Numbered from the stretch's first letter, positions 52,266 to 61,515 are shown. The stretch: 64,000 bases of DNA from Trichococcus paludicola (GCF_003052295.1 NZ_QBLC01000001.1:248001-312000), one strand, 5' to 3'. Notes: generated by a model not told the origin, from the sequence alone. Numbers and translations: made by a program.

Positions 52266-52285
52266 ATACATTTGGTGCAAGACTG

Positions 52286-52328
52286 CCGGGAACTGTAGCT
52301 GTGATTCTAGGCGAGCTACAGCTTCCGG
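52286..52328 (+). terminator. Hairpin after helicase gene
   Basis: A 15-bp stem with two imperfect pairs (52286-52300 with 52314-52328) followed by ATTTGT. The T run is weak. Confidence 0.55.
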
Positions 52329-52444
52329 TATTTGTCTGCACACATGCGAATGAATCTGGTTTCGTCAGGAATGGCGACAACCAATGTCAGGGTTAATTTG
52401 AGAACGCTTTTAAAAAACGGTATATTTTAGACAGGGGTGAATGT

Positions 52445-52450
52445 TATAAT
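52445..52450 (+). promoter_or_regulatory. -10 box of M20 peptidase gene
   Basis: TATAAT lies 20 bp before the start codon. The -35 is only loosely matched near 52423. Confidence 0.45.
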
Positions 52451-52470
52451 TTCGCCAAGGGGGAATGTTC

Positions 52471-53634
52471 ATGGGCTTCGATAGGAATCAGTATTTACGT
52501 GAATTGGAGACGATTGTCAATATCGACAGTGGCAGCAGAAATTCTGCGGGCACACGGGAAGTGGCGGCGTTTTTGGAAGAGAAATATAGGCAGCAAGGTT
52601 TTCTGACTGAGCTGGTTTCGGTCGGTCCGGAAGTTGGGCCGGTGCTGGTGGCGACGAATGCTCCGGACGAACCCATCGATTTGCTCTTCATCGGCCACAC
52701 TGATACTGTGTTCCTGGATGGGGAAGCGAGCAGACGGCCTTTCAAGATAGAGGGAGAGCGGCTTTATGGTCCGGGTGTCTATGACATGAAAGGCTGCAGC
52801 CTGTTGACGGCTTATGTGCTGGAAAACTTGCCCGAAGAACTGAAGGGGAACCTCAATATCTGCGTGATTCACAATCCGGATGAGGAGATCAGTTCCTTTT
52901 ATTCTCGCGAAGTGATCATCGAGAAAGCGAAAACGGCCAAATTCGCCTTCGTCATGGAGCCGAGTTCAGCGGACGGTTCGATGATCAAGGAAAGGAAAGG
53001 CATCGAAAAACTGAAGATCCATTTCAAGGGCCGGTCATCCCACGCCGGTGATGCTCCCCAGGAAGGGCGCAGTGCCATCAATGAACTGGCTCATTGGATC
53101 GTTCGCATGAATACTTTGATCGATTACGCTGCCGGTGTGTCTGTCAATGCGGGCACGATCCAGGGCGGCAGCGTACCGAATGTCGTTCCCGAGCACGCCC
53201 AGATGGAACTGGACTACCGTTACTCAAACCCCGCGGACGTCACGGCCTTCTTTGATATGCTGGAGGAACTGCAGGCTCATGCTGCCGAAATGGAGATTGG
53301 CATCGACATCGAAGTGATTGGCAAGCGTCCGCCTATGGTCGACGTTCCCGGAGCGAAAGCTTTGCGGAGCGTCTTCGAGGATGTCGGCAAGCGAATGGGC
53401 ACAGTCGTTTCGTTCAAGAAATCGGGAGGCGTATCCGACGCTAACTTCACGACTAGTGTCGGGGTTCCGACGGTCTGCAGCATCGGTCTGATCGGCGGTG
53501 CTTTCCATACCAATCATGAATATGTGGAGCTGGATTCCATTTTGCATCGCTTGGATCTTTTGACGGCGGTCATAGCAGAAATGAGTCAGCGGAAGATGTT
53601 CTGCGAAAGCGCAGATCGACTTTCCATTATGTGA
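52471..53634 (+). CDS. M20-family metallopeptidase
   Basis: The 387-residue protein is of the carboxypeptidase G2/ArgE type. F-I-G-H-T-D-T-V near 75-82 (metal His), G-V-Y-D-M-K-G-C near 105-112 (bridging Asp), N-P-D-E-E-I-S near 139-145 (catalytic and metal Glu) and F-H-T-N-H-E-Y near 349-355 are visible, with the lid/dimerisation domain around 180-290. It cleaves a C-terminal residue or an acyl group. The ATG at 52465 touches the RBS (AAGGGGGA), so the ATG at 52471 is the better start. Confidence 0.88.
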   Translation: MGFDRNQYLRELETIVNIDSGSRNSAGTREVAAFLEEKYRQQGFLTELVSVGPEVGPVLVATNAPDEPIDLLFIGHTDTVFLDGEASRRPFKIEGERLYGPGVYDMKGCSLLTAYVLENLPEELKGNLNICVIHNPDEEISSFYSREVIIEKAKTAKFAFVMEPSSADGSMIKERKGIEKLKIHFKGRSSHAGDAPQEGRSAINELAHWIVRMNTLIDYAAGVSVNAGTIQGGSVPNVVPEHAQMELDYRYSNPADVTAFFDMLEELQAHAAEMEIGIDIEVIGKRPPMVDVPGAKALRSVFEDVGKRMGTVVSFKKSGGVSDANFTTSVGVPTVCSIGLIGGAFHTNHEYVELDSILHRLDLLTAVIAEMSQRKMFCESADRLSIM

Positions 53635-53669
53635 ACTCCAACGATTCAGACATGAAAAAATATAAATTG

Positions 53670-53719
53670 AACAGCAGCGCGAAGGCCATTATCTGGTCCT
53701 CTGCGCTGCTGTTTTTTTT
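53670..53719 (+). terminator. Terminator of M20 peptidase gene
   Basis: AACAGCAGCGC and GCGCTGCTGTT form the stem, followed by T8. Confidence 0.9.
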
Positions 53720-53735
53720 GATGGAAGGCGCAGTG

Positions 53736-53761
53736 TTCCGCGGCGGAAATACTTGCCGAAG
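53736..53761 (+). repeat. Single copy of the 50-bp hairpin repeat (locus D)
   Basis: TTCCGC (53736) and CCGAAG (53756) stand 20 bp apart, with ACTTG before the second box as in the arrays. It is a lone, degenerate unit. Confidence 0.4.
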
Positions 53762-53907
53762 CACACCGGAAGAACAGCACTTTTACCGCTCCAGATGCGA
53801 TAATAGAGGTATAGCATTTCAGCCGTAAATACCGATTTGTGCAGACTGCAGTTCGTGCAAATCAGTGATTGGATAATTCCGGGGGATTAAGCAGAAGGAG
53901 TGGTAAC

Positions 53908-54405
53908 ATGGTGAAGATTGGTGAGAAGACAGTTGTGTCCGTAACGTGCCAAGATGTTATTCTGCAATTAGCTGAGCAATATTGTTCTGAAGGCGAGTAC
54001 CTTCATTTCGGGATGAAAGAGAATCCGAAAAAATATGTGTTGGTGACCGATGAAAAAATATATCTGATCAAATCCAAAGAGATGGCGGATGATAAGCATA
54101 AAGAGGATGTTTTCAGTATCCAATATACGCAGATGCGAAAAGAGGAATTAAGGATGAAGTTTGATGGCTGGTTTGTGGAAATGTCCACCAACAGCCCCAC
54201 GAAGAAGGAGCCTCATTTCCATGTAATTTTGGACAAAATCCAAGGCTTGCATCCTGAAGAAAAGGAAATTTCCAACGAGAGTCCGCAACCCGTTTTGCCG
54301 GATTATCTGGATGCGGAAATCAACTGCTTAAAAGAAATATTGGCGGAAGGCCTCATCACGCAGGAGGAATACGAGAGTGTGAAGGACAGACTTTCGGAAA
54401 TGTGA
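53908..54405 (+). CDS. Uncharacterised protein with SHOCT-like C-terminus
   Basis: The 165-residue cytoplasmic protein has no signal peptide. The N-terminal 115 residues look like an all-beta, PH-like domain (Y-V-L-V-T-D-E-K-I-Y-L-I near 38-49 is the most family-like stretch). The last 30 residues (L-K-E-I-L-A-E-G-L-I-T-Q-E-E-Y near 142-156) match the short SHOCT helix pair found at the ends of many bacterial proteins. AGAAGGAG before the ATG at 53908 chose the start over 53869. No function can be given. Confidence 0.65.
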   Translation: MVKIGEKTVVSVTCQDVILQLAEQYCSEGEYLHFGMKENPKKYVLVTDEKIYLIKSKEMADDKHKEDVFSIQYTQMRKEELRMKFDGWFVEMSTNSPTKKEPHFHVILDKIQGLHPEEKEISNESPQPVLPDYLDAEINCLKEILAEGLITQEEYESVKDRLSEM

Positions 54406-54450
54406 CCAAGCAGCCGGTTCCTCGGAGTCGCGATACAGAATATATAAAAG

Positions 54451-54494
54451 AAAAACATGGATCTGCCTCGTTTCGAGACAGATCCATGTTTTTT
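54451..54494. terminator. Terminator of the SHOCT-like protein gene
   Basis: A 15-bp perfect stem (AAAAACATGGATCTG and its complement) with a T6 tail. Confidence 0.9.
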
Positions 54495-54514
54495 GGAGTA
54501 GCGTGTTACTGGTG

Positions 54515-54598
54515 TTGCCCGATACTTATGGATTATCGGACAACTACGGGTGAAAGCAAGCAATGATTGTCCGATACTTAAAGGTTATCGGACAACTT
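54515..54598. repeat. Two copies of a TTGTCCGATA hairpin repeat
   Basis: Copies at 54515-54545 and 54568-54598 are 53 bp apart and match at 27 of 31 positions. Each is itself an inverted repeat: in copy 2, TTGTCCGATA (54568-54577) pairs perfectly with TATCGGACAA (54587-54596). They lie between two converging genes. They could be terminators, protein-binding sites or a small mobile repeat. Confidence 0.6.
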
Positions 54599-54613
54599 CT
54601 TATGAAATTAAAA

Positions 54614-55210
54614 TCAGACTGCCAAGCTTGTTCTTTTGAATGTGTTGAACTGGTCGCGCAGAAGGGCGCGCGTCAGGTGATCTTCAAAAGTCACGTTCAG
54701 ATTCGGCAGTTTTGCGATATTGTAGATGTCGTTTGTATCTTCCACGAGCACCCAATTATTCAATACTTTTACGACGATGGAGGACAGTGGTTCTGCATGG
54801 CTGCACTTGAACAATGTATCATCCACAAATTTTTTGAAAGGATTGGCCAGTTGCGTTTCCGGCAGCATGTTCTCCGCCAAGTCCAAGGCATTATCCCGAT
54901 AAATTGTGAATTCTTTCTCATAAACAGGTGGGGATTGTTTGATGAGTTCGTAATCCCGTTCCTTAATGTAGGCTAAGGCATCCTGATAACCTTTGCGGTA
55001 TTCCTTAGTCGATTTGATGCCGCTGTTCATGTAGGTTTTGGCTGCGATGACTTCTTCCAATGAATCTTCAGGGATCAACCAGCCCTCTTTGTTGCTGAAT
55101 TTCACGGCATCCTTGATTTTTCCTTTGCGGATCCATCTGCGCACCATTTCTTCTGAATGGGTAATATTTTTTTTGCTGAGTATTTTGACTGCTTCGGCTA
55201 CGGTAAGCAC
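54614..55210 (-). CDS. Uncharacterised protein with MerR/excisionase-like HTH
   Basis: The 198-residue protein starts with a helix-turn-helix of the excisionase/MerR-like (HTH_17) type: T-V-A-E-A-V-K-I-L near 3-11, E-M-V-R-R-W-I-R-K-G-K-I near 21-32, and W-L-I-P near 44-47. The remaining 140 residues match nothing that I recognise. The start is GTG with GGAGGAA upstream. It is divergent from pckA, and repeated sequences in the shared upstream region are candidate binding sites for it. Confidence 0.7.
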   Translation of the reverse strand: MLTVAEAVKILSKKNITHSEEMVRRWIRKGKIKDAVKFSNKEGWLIPEDSLEEVIAAKTYMNSGIKSTKEYRKGYQDALAYIKERDYELIKQSPPVYEKEFTIYRDNALDLAENMLPETQLANPFKKFVDDTLFKCSHAEPLSSIVVKVLNNWVLVEDTNDIYNIAKLPNLNVTFEDHLTRALLRDQFNTFKRTSLAV

Positions 55211-55274
55211 TATTCATTCCTCCGTTATTACTTGTTTAGTTGACTCTATAGTAGCATTAAGCTTTCGGGATGTG

Positions 55275-55370
55275 GTGTTTCTTTTGTGTACTCCCAAACA
55301 TAGTACAGTGAAAAAACACTTCTCGGATGCAAAAAAGTCTAATACACCAGTACAGTGTTTTTTTACTGTT
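55275..55370. promoter_or_regulatory. Repeated operator-like sites between HTH gene and pckA
   Basis: AGTACAGTGAAAAAACACT (55302-55320) recurs as AGTACAGTG plus T-run (55349-55370, itself an imperfect palindrome) and, inverted, as AGTACACAAAAGAAACAC (55292-55275). Three sites in 96 bp point to cooperative binding by a regulator, perhaps the neighbouring HTH protein. Confidence 0.5.
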
Positions 55371-55464
55371 CAAAATATCAAGCACATCATAAGTACACCT
55401 CATTATCGGCACAAACACAGAAAAGCATACTATAATGAAGGCATCAAAACTACGGAGGTCGAGT

Positions 55465-57108
55465 ATGGCAACAATTGAAACGTACCAAAGATCTGCATTG
55501 AAGAAAACCAATCCATTGTTAACTAAATTACGCACTACAGTCGAAACTGCTTTCTACGGCAGCAATATGCATGAAGTGACGACACTTGCCGAAGCCTATG
55601 AGTTGGCGAAAACATCCCCAGGGGTCATCGTGACCGACCTTCCAATCAAAGAAACGGAAAAATTGGGCCTGCCTGAAGACGCAAAAGTGCTGGTCGAAAA
55701 CGGCGGAAAGATAGTCGGACGGACCGCTAAAGCAAGAAGGATCGTCGGCGAGGACAAAGCGGAAGACGAACAATTGATCGCGATCGTCCGTGATGTCATC
55801 TACCAGAACCGTACCAAGAAGTACCACCATGCAACCGGCTATGTCGGATTGGATGAAGCGTTCATCATTAAAGCGCATATCGCATTTCCGGAAGGGAACG
55901 AAAATAATCTTTATTCTTGGTTGTTGAACTTCCAGTGGGCCAATGACATGTACAACGAATTGTACGCGCATTCAAAGAAATATGATGAAGGGGATATCTA
56001 CATCTATGCAGATCCTGATTGGCGCCATCCCGATTATCCGCTTGGCCTTGCTTACTTTGAACCCGATCATAACGTCGCCTGTATTTTGGGTATGCAGTAT
56101 TTTGGGGAATTCAAAAAAGGCACGCTGTCATTGGCCTGGGGTACCGCGCATCGCAACGGGTACGCTTCCTGCCACGGCGGCCTGAAGAAATTTGTGTTGG
56201 AAGACAAGAAACGCGTCTTTGCATTCTTCGGCTTGTCCGGTTCGGGTAAATCGACTCTGACGCATTCGAAGCACAACGGAAAGTACAAAGTGAAGGTATT
56301 GCATGATGATGCCTTCATCATCAATCTGGTTGACGGCTCATCGATTGCATTGGAACCGGCTTACTTCGACAAAACGCAGGATTATCCGGCTGACCATCCT
56401 GAGCAGGAATATTTCCTGACGGTGCAGAACGTAGGCGTGACGAAGGACATGGACGGGAAACGGGTCTTGGTGACGGAAGATATCCGCAACGGCAATGGCC
56501 GCACCGTTAAATCGCGTTACGTGACGCCGGACAGAGTGGACAAATTCCATTCGGGGATCGAGGGCGTCTACTGGATCATGAAAGATGATGCCTTGCCACC
56601 GCTTGTCAAAATCGAGAATCCGATCCTTGCCGCCACATTTGGAGCAACATTGGCAACGAAACGCTCAACAGCGGAAACCGCAAGAAAGGGCGAAGATAGA
56701 GACCGATTGGTTATCGAACCTTATGCCAACCCATTCCGCGTCTACCCGTTGATCGAAGATTACGAAGATTTTAAAGCCCTCCTGAGCAAAGAAGCAGTGG
56801 ATTGCTATATCATCAATACCGGCGCTTTCCTGAACAAAGACATCACCAAAGACATCACGCTCGGCGTAATCGAAAGCATCGTCGAAGAGACCGCCGTATT
56901 CAAACCTTTCGGGAACGGGACCGGTTTGGCATACTTGGACGTGCCTGAATATGAACCGCCGTTGGAAGATGAGAATTACAAGAAACTGGTTAAAGAACGG
57001 ATGACAATGCGCACGGAATTCCTGCAGACGTTCAACCAAGAACATCCCGAATGTCCGCTTCCGGATGAAGCCATCCATGCGTTTGACCAGATTGTCCAGT
57101 CTCTGTAA
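55465..57108 (+). CDS. pckA: Phosphoenolpyruvate carboxykinase (ATP)
   Basis: The 547-residue enzyme interconverts oxaloacetate + ATP and PEP + CO2 + ADP. The P-loop F-F-G-L-S-G-S-G-K-S-T-L lies near 254-265 and the metal/substrate D-D-A-F-I near 280-284. L-E-P-A-Y-F-D-K-T near 295-303 matches the divergent PEPCK class of Lactobacillales. GGAGG before the ATG at 55465 overrules the in-frame ATG at 55435. With citrate lyase and oxaloacetate decarboxylase nearby it can draw on the same oxaloacetate pool. Confidence 0.9.
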   Translation: MATIETYQRSALKKTNPLLTKLRTTVETAFYGSNMHEVTTLAEAYELAKTSPGVIVTDLPIKETEKLGLPEDAKVLVENGGKIVGRTAKARRIVGEDKAEDEQLIAIVRDVIYQNRTKKYHHATGYVGLDEAFIIKAHIAFPEGNENNLYSWLLNFQWANDMYNELYAHSKKYDEGDIYIYADPDWRHPDYPLGLAYFEPDHNVACILGMQYFGEFKKGTLSLAWGTAHRNGYASCHGGLKKFVLEDKKRVFAFFGLSGSGKSTLTHSKHNGKYKVKVLHDDAFIINLVDGSSIALEPAYFDKTQDYPADHPEQEYFLTVQNVGVTKDMDGKRVLVTEDIRNGNGRTVKSRYVTPDRVDKFHSGIEGVYWIMKDDALPPLVKIENPILAATFGATLATKRSTAETARKGEDRDRLVIEPYANPFRVYPLIEDYEDFKALLSKEAVDCYIINTGAFLNKDITKDITLGVIESIVEETAVFKPFGNGTGLAYLDVPEYEPPLEDENYKKLVKERMTMRTEFLQTFNQEHPECPLPDEAIHAFDQIVQSL

Positions 57109-57144
57109 GTGCCAGCAAATCGGTTAACTCCTGATTTGAAATGA

Positions 57145-57194
57145 AAAAACCAACAGCATTGTCCCGTCAATCAGGAATAATGCTGTTGGTTTTC
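57145..57194. terminator. Bidirectional terminator after pckA
   Basis: A 15-bp perfect stem (AAAACCAACAGCATT and its complement) between converging genes. Confidence 0.9.
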
Positions 57195-57207
57195 ATTTGT
57201 TTTTGTG

Positions 57208-59049
57208 TCAATTTTTTTGGAGTGGGATATTGATGCAGACCGTCAAACCTTTTTGGGCTCTGTCCAGTCTGATTTGCCAATCATATTTATCAGCGATGGA
57301 AGAAACCACAAACAGTCCCAAGCCGGACCCATTGATGCCTTTGGTAGTGAAGAAAGGGTCGAACAGATCATTGCTCTCCAATCCTTCCGCGATGCCGGGT
57401 CCATCGTCTGTGATGGATAAGACCGCAAATTCCTTGTCCTTCGTCACAATCGAACGCTTCTGCAATTCGGCGTTGCATTCGGCATCAGCTTTTTTCAGCC
57501 TGATCCTGACATTGCCGGGACGCGTATCGATCGCTTGGAAGGCGTTTGTCAGAAGGTTATACAGGACCACCTGCAAGTCCTGCTTATCGAAGCCTTCAAC
57601 CAAGATGCCAGGAGCGATGTCACTCTCGACTGTGATGCTCTTCGGCGTCAGGATCGTGATTTCGGAAATGGTGTCCTTGAGCACTTGCGAAAGATCGTGC
57701 GCGGTATCTTGTTGTCCTTCGCTGACTTTGGAAAAACGCAATACGTTTGTTGAGAGATCCTTGCCTTTTTCCGCCGCAAGGTAGATTTCCTTCAGTTCGC
57801 TGACCAATTCCTCGTTCTCGGCGTAGTCATCCATCAACAGCTGAGCATTTCCCAGGATAGGGGTAAGAAAATTATTCATGTCGTGAACAATGGTCGTGGT
57901 CAAAAGTCCGATTGCTTCCAGTTTGCTTTCTTTCAGGATCCGTTTTTCCAGTTGATGGCGCTCATTTTCGAATTTTTGTTTTTCGATGAGGCGTTGGCTT
58001 TCTTCGTAAGCCTGATTCTTTTTGTTGTAGCCCCTTATCAAAAGGATGAAGATGAGAATTATAGCAGAAATCAGCAATAATAGACTTAATAGGATATAAT
58101 TGTTTTGTATAGGAACGCGGTTGTGCTCGTAGAAATCCGAGTTCAGTGCGACTACCCAGTGGGCTGCACCAATGTCGATCCACTCGAAGGCACCCAACTT
58201 CAGGACCTTGGTCGGATTCTCTTCGTCCCACCAATAGGAGTAGTAGCTGAGCGTCCCTTGTTCTTGGGTAAGCTGCGCTTCCTCCAATCGTCTCAGGTCG
58301 GAAAGATCCAAATCCGGGAACTGCTCTTGGCGGCCGGAGATGATATCAAGTCCGACTTGGCTTTCGACAGGATGGATGACGACTTCCATATCGGCATTCT
58401 TTACCAAGGGATAGCCACTGTAATCACTGGTGTCGCTGAATATTTCCGCCTTGAACATGTTCTCAAGGTTCAACGGTGCGACAAAATAACCGCTGACTTG
58501 GCCATCGTCTTCAACGATGGGGGAATAAAGATTCACGAAAGATTGATTTTCCAGAAAATAATCGCTGCTGTTTTGGACGGGTGACCCACCAGTGAACAAC
58601 GATTTCAAACTCGGATCTGCTTGCAGATACGATTCGGCACGAGTTTCGGAAAGTACCTGGAGGGACCCATCTTCGATCTGCCATGCCTTCGCGAAAACAC
58701 CTGCGCCATCCAGTTGGATCAAGAGATTCGTTTGATCTGCATAGGAACCGAGATAAGCGGCTACGATTGCCTCTATATCGGCATCGGCGAGTTGCGATTC
58801 TGGGAGATCCTCGGAAGCCAGTTTCTGAGAAAATTGCTGGAGCGATAAGGAACGGTTTTCGATGACAAGTTGCAGATTGTTCGTCACATAGTTCAAGGTG
58901 CGCATCAGTTGTTCCTGGCCGCTTTTCTTGGCATTCTCCTCCACGGAGTAGAAGCTGCCGGCGATCGTGACCAAGGTAATCGCGATGATGATGAATAACC
59001 CTGTCATGATGATGTTGATGATACGTGTCGTTGGTTTATTTTCCATCAT
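57208..59049 (-). CDS. Sensor histidine kinase with extracellular Cache-like domain
   Basis: The 613-residue membrane kinase has a first span at about 10-33 and an extracellular sensor of about 270 residues (double-Cache-like, with W-W-D-E-E near 272-276). The second span is near 312-334, followed by a short coiled coil and the kinase core: phospho-His in V-H-D-M-N-N (H389), N box N-L-L-T-N-A-F, G1 D-D-G-P-G-I and G2 G-S-G-L-G-L. The H box is of the NtrB-like type. Cache domains bind small organic ligands such as carboxylates. It is divergent from the response regulator at 59145. Confidence 0.88.
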   Translation of the reverse strand: MMENKPTTRIINIIMTGLFIIIAITLVTIAGSFYSVEENAKKSGQEQLMRTLNYVTNNLQLVIENRSLSLQQFSQKLASEDLPESQLADADIEAIVAAYLGSYADQTNLLIQLDGAGVFAKAWQIEDGSLQVLSETRAESYLQADPSLKSLFTGGSPVQNSSDYFLENQSFVNLYSPIVEDDGQVSGYFVAPLNLENMFKAEIFSDTSDYSGYPLVKNADMEVVIHPVESQVGLDIISGRQEQFPDLDLSDLRRLEEAQLTQEQGTLSYYSYWWDEENPTKVLKLGAFEWIDIGAAHWVVALNSDFYEHNRVPIQNNYILLSLLLLISAIILIFILLIRGYNKKNQAYEESQRLIEKQKFENERHQLEKRILKESKLEAIGLLTTTIVHDMNNFLTPILGNAQLLMDDYAENEELVSELKEIYLAAEKGKDLSTNVLRFSKVSEGQQDTAHDLSQVLKDTISEITILTPKSITVESDIAPGILVEGFDKQDLQVVLYNLLTNAFQAIDTRPGNVRIRLKKADAECNAELQKRSIVTKDKEFAVLSITDDGPGIAEGLESNDLFDPFFTTKGINGSGLGLFVVSSIADKYDWQIRLDRAQKGLTVCINIPLQKN

Positions 59050-59144
59050 AAGAGCCCTTTCTTAAAAAATACACAGTATGTAAATTATCAGTTGACAAAA
59101 CGATGTTCTGCTTGCGAAACTAGAGAACATTGAGGAGGAAAAAT

Positions 59145-59855
59145 ATGAATAATCAAAAAATACTCGTCGTTGATGACGATATCGCAATCCGGCGCCTTAT
59201 TTGGAAGTCGCTGCAATCAACGGGTGTTCTTATTTACCAAAGTGATTCCATCGAAAAAACACTGGATATTATGACCCGTGTGACTTTTGATCTTTTTCTG
59301 TTGGATATCAGTCTGGAATATGAGAATGACGGCTATCATCTGGCGCAGCTGATCCGTGCTGACTACCCGTTAACCCCTATTATATTTATAAGCGGCAAAA
59401 AAAGCGAGACCGATATCATCAACGGTCTCGAAACAGGGGCGGATTATTATATTACAAAACCTTTTTCACCTAATCTTTTGCGTGCTCAAATTTTGAGCAC
59501 GTTGCAAAGAATGAAGACCATTCAGTCACAAAAAACAAATCCGAACAGCCGTGTATTGAAAGTGGGCGATTTTACTTTCGATAAAAACCTGTATCAACTG
59601 CAGAAGCGGGGGCAGGATATCGCCCTATCATCCAAAGAAATCCAATTGATGCTGTTTTTCCTGGAAAATCCGAATCAAGTCTTTTCGAAGGAGCAGATCT
59701 ATGCGAATGTATGGAATGATGGGGAAATGGACAATAATCTGATCATGGTTTACATCAGTTATCTGCGCAACAAGATTGAGGATGACTCGAAAAAGCCGCG
59801 TTATTTGAAGACTGTCTGGGGAATAGGCTATACGTTCAGCCCGGACGGCGAATAA
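59145..59855 (+). CDS. OmpR-family response regulator
   Basis: The 236-residue protein has a receiver domain with acidic D10-D11-D12, phospho-acceptor D54 in L-L-D-I, and the Lys of T-K-P-F. A winged-helix DNA-binding domain follows (about 140-236; ends K-T-V-W-G-I-G-Y-T-F). GAGGAGGAA before the ATG at 59145 sets the start. Its partner is probably the divergent kinase; pairing an NtrB-like kinase with an OmpR-type regulator is uncommon. Confidence 0.9.
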   Translation: MNNQKILVVDDDIAIRRLIWKSLQSTGVLIYQSDSIEKTLDIMTRVTFDLFLLDISLEYENDGYHLAQLIRADYPLTPIIFISGKKSETDIINGLETGADYYITKPFSPNLLRAQILSTLQRMKTIQSQKTNPNSRVLKVGDFTFDKNLYQLQKRGQDIALSSKEIQLMLFFLENPNQVFSKEQIYANVWNDGEMDNNLIMVYISYLRNKIEDDSKKPRYLKTVWGIGYTFSPDGE

Positions 59856-59857
59856 GA

Positions 59858-60715
59858 TCAGAGAAGATTTTCCAATTTTGCAAAAAAGATACCTAAGGAT
59901 AAAAGATCGGCAGCTCCGCCTGGGCTCAAGTGTCTTTCTATCAAGATCAGGTCATAGCTGTACATCAACTCTTTCAGGTTTCCTTCATGTGAATCTTGCA
60001 GGAGTTGTTTTGCTTCCGTTTTGACTGTCTGCCAGGCGTCGATGCCTCCGCGGTGGATGATGTTGCCATCTTCAACTTGGCTCATCAACAGGAGCAGCGC
60101 CTTTAATAATAGCGTTTCAATGGGCTGGCTTTGATTTGCTCTTAAAAAGGGCAAAATCAGTTGGCTCAAGGCAGGGTAGCCGGCTTCGGCTTCACCGCGG
60201 ATACCGGTGACGCCATAGCTGAGGTATAATTTTTCTCCATACGTCAAGGAGTCTTTGGCTGCGAGATCGGCAAAATCATCCGTCACCAATCCATGACTCA
60301 TTTCTTGGGCATAGGAGAGTACTTCTTGTGTATCATTTTGTGTGAAAGGAGGCTGCAGACCCCGACCAATGCAAGCGCCAGTCGCCCCCAACAGTACCGC
60401 GAAAGAGAAGTTGGCCCCTTTATGGGTATTGATGTTTTTGGTGGCAGCCAACATCGCTTTTTCGGCATGGACGCCCATTGAGCGGACTTTGTGGAACAAC
60501 TCTTTTGCGGTTCCTTCATGTTCCATTCCTAATTTTACATATTGGTACAGGTAAGGGCTTAGGCTGACGATGCTGTCCAAGAAAGTAAAGAAGTCCATGT
60601 CGGAGTGGGCACCGCTGTTGTTGCGGTCCACCAGACCAGGTTTTGGCGTCAATGCTACCTCATAAAGGAGAGCTTTCTCGGCTTGCCCGGCAATTTCGAC
60701 AAGCAGCTCATTCAT
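59858..60715 (-). CDS. citG: Triphosphoribosyl-dephospho-CoA synthase
   Basis: The 285-residue CitG-type enzyme makes the precursor of the prosthetic group of citrate lyase. E-V-A-L-T-P-K-P-G-L-V-D near 19-30, M-D-F-F-T-F near 40-45 and the T-H-K-G-A-N near 97-102 are the family's conserved blocks. The ATG at 60715 overlaps the stop of the GntR gene (ATGAATGA), so translation is coupled; a TTG at 60730 is an alternative. In Enterococcus citG lies at the end of the lyase operon, whereas here it follows the regulator. Confidence 0.9.
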   Translation of the reverse strand: MNELLVEIAGQAEKALLYEVALTPKPGLVDRNNSGAHSDMDFFTFLDSIVSLSPYLYQYVKLGMEHEGTAKELFHKVRSMGVHAEKAMLAATKNINTHKGANFSFAVLLGATGACIGRGLQPPFTQNDTQEVLSYAQEMSHGLVTDDFADLAAKDSLTYGEKLYLSYGVTGIRGEAEAGYPALSQLILPFLRANQSQPIETLLLKALLLLMSQVEDGNIIHRGGIDAWQTVKTEAKQLLQDSHEGNLKELMYSYDLILIERHLSPGGAADLLSLGIFFAKLENLL

Positions 60716-61418
60716 TGGTTTCAAAGTCAATTTTACGTTTCTCCATTTCTTTGACGATAAAATTCAGCGAGTGATCCAAATGTTCATGGGTGATGAGTTG
60801 GATCTGGAGCGCATCCTGTGTCTTCATCCCGCGGTAGATCAACCAGTGTTCCGCCAATGCAAAATCACGTCTTTCCTTCGAACTGATCGAGATGTCCCTG
60901 AAGTACATCAAGTATTCCGAAAGCTTCAAAACGATGGACTTCAAGCGTTGCATCTGGCTTTTTTCGTATATGAAATCGTTGAACTCAAAAAATTTTTGCT
61001 GTAATTCTTCAACTTTATCTTCCTGATTCAGCATTTCGCAATATTCCAAATGCAGGCGCATCACTTTGAAATCCTCGGCTGTCATCAGCTTCATGGCTGT
61101 TGTGGTAGCGAGGGTATCCAGCGCTTTGCGGATATCATAAATTTCGTACGCATCTTTGATGCTGATGCCTTTTACGACAACGCCGACTCCAGGGACGTGT
61201 TTCACTAAATCTTCTTCGGTCAACTTTTTCAGAGCGTAGCGGATGGGTGTGCGGCTGATGTTCATGTTTTCGGAGAACTCTTTTTCGTTGATGCGTTCTC
61301 CAGCTGGGATTTCGCCTAAAATGACGGTCTTGCGAAAAGCTTCGTAAATCAAGTCTTTGAGTGGCTTGTTTTGGCTAAGGTCTAAGTTTTTGCTGACTGC
61401 TTTGATTATAGTGCTCAT
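60708..61418 (-). CDS. citO: GntR-family regulator of citrate metabolism (CitO-like)
   Basis: The 236-residue FadR-like regulator has an N-terminal winged helix (E-I-P-A-G-E-R-I-N-E near 36-45, N-I-S-R-T-P-I-R-Y-A near 52-61) and an all-helical C-terminal FCD-type effector domain. In E. faecalis the matching protein CitO is a citrate-responsive activator of citHO and oadHDB-cit. GAAGGGG before the ATG at 61418 sets the start. It lies downstream of citH and overlaps citG. Confidence 0.85.
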   Translation of the reverse strand: MSTIIKAVSKNLDLSQNKPLKDLIYEAFRKTVILGEIPAGERINEKEFSENMNISRTPIRYALKKLTEEDLVKHVPGVGVVVKGISIKDAYEIYDIRKALDTLATTTAMKLMTAEDFKVMRLHLEYCEMLNQEDKVEELQQKFFEFNDFIYEKSQMQRLKSIVLKLSEYLMYFRDISISSKERRDFALAEHWLIYRGMKTQDALQIQLITHEHLDHSLNFIVKEMEKRKIDFETNE

Positions 61419-61489
61419 CTTTTTCCCCTTCATCCTATTATTTTTTGGTTAATTGTTGGTTAGTTCTTTATGAGAGCGATTCCTTTATA

Positions 61490-61515
61490 CTAAAAAGCCG
61501 AGCAGAGTCGCCCGG
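61490..61515 (-). terminator. Terminator between citH and citO
   Basis: On the minus strand AAAGCCG / CGGCTTT form a stem around a 12-base loop, with a T run. It may let only part of the citH transcript reach citO-citG. Confidence 0.7.

Noticed and set aside
53631-53828. 65-codon ORF after the M20 peptidase gene
   Set aside because: It reads through the terminator hairpin and its T run. It overlaps the M20 stop and has no RBS.
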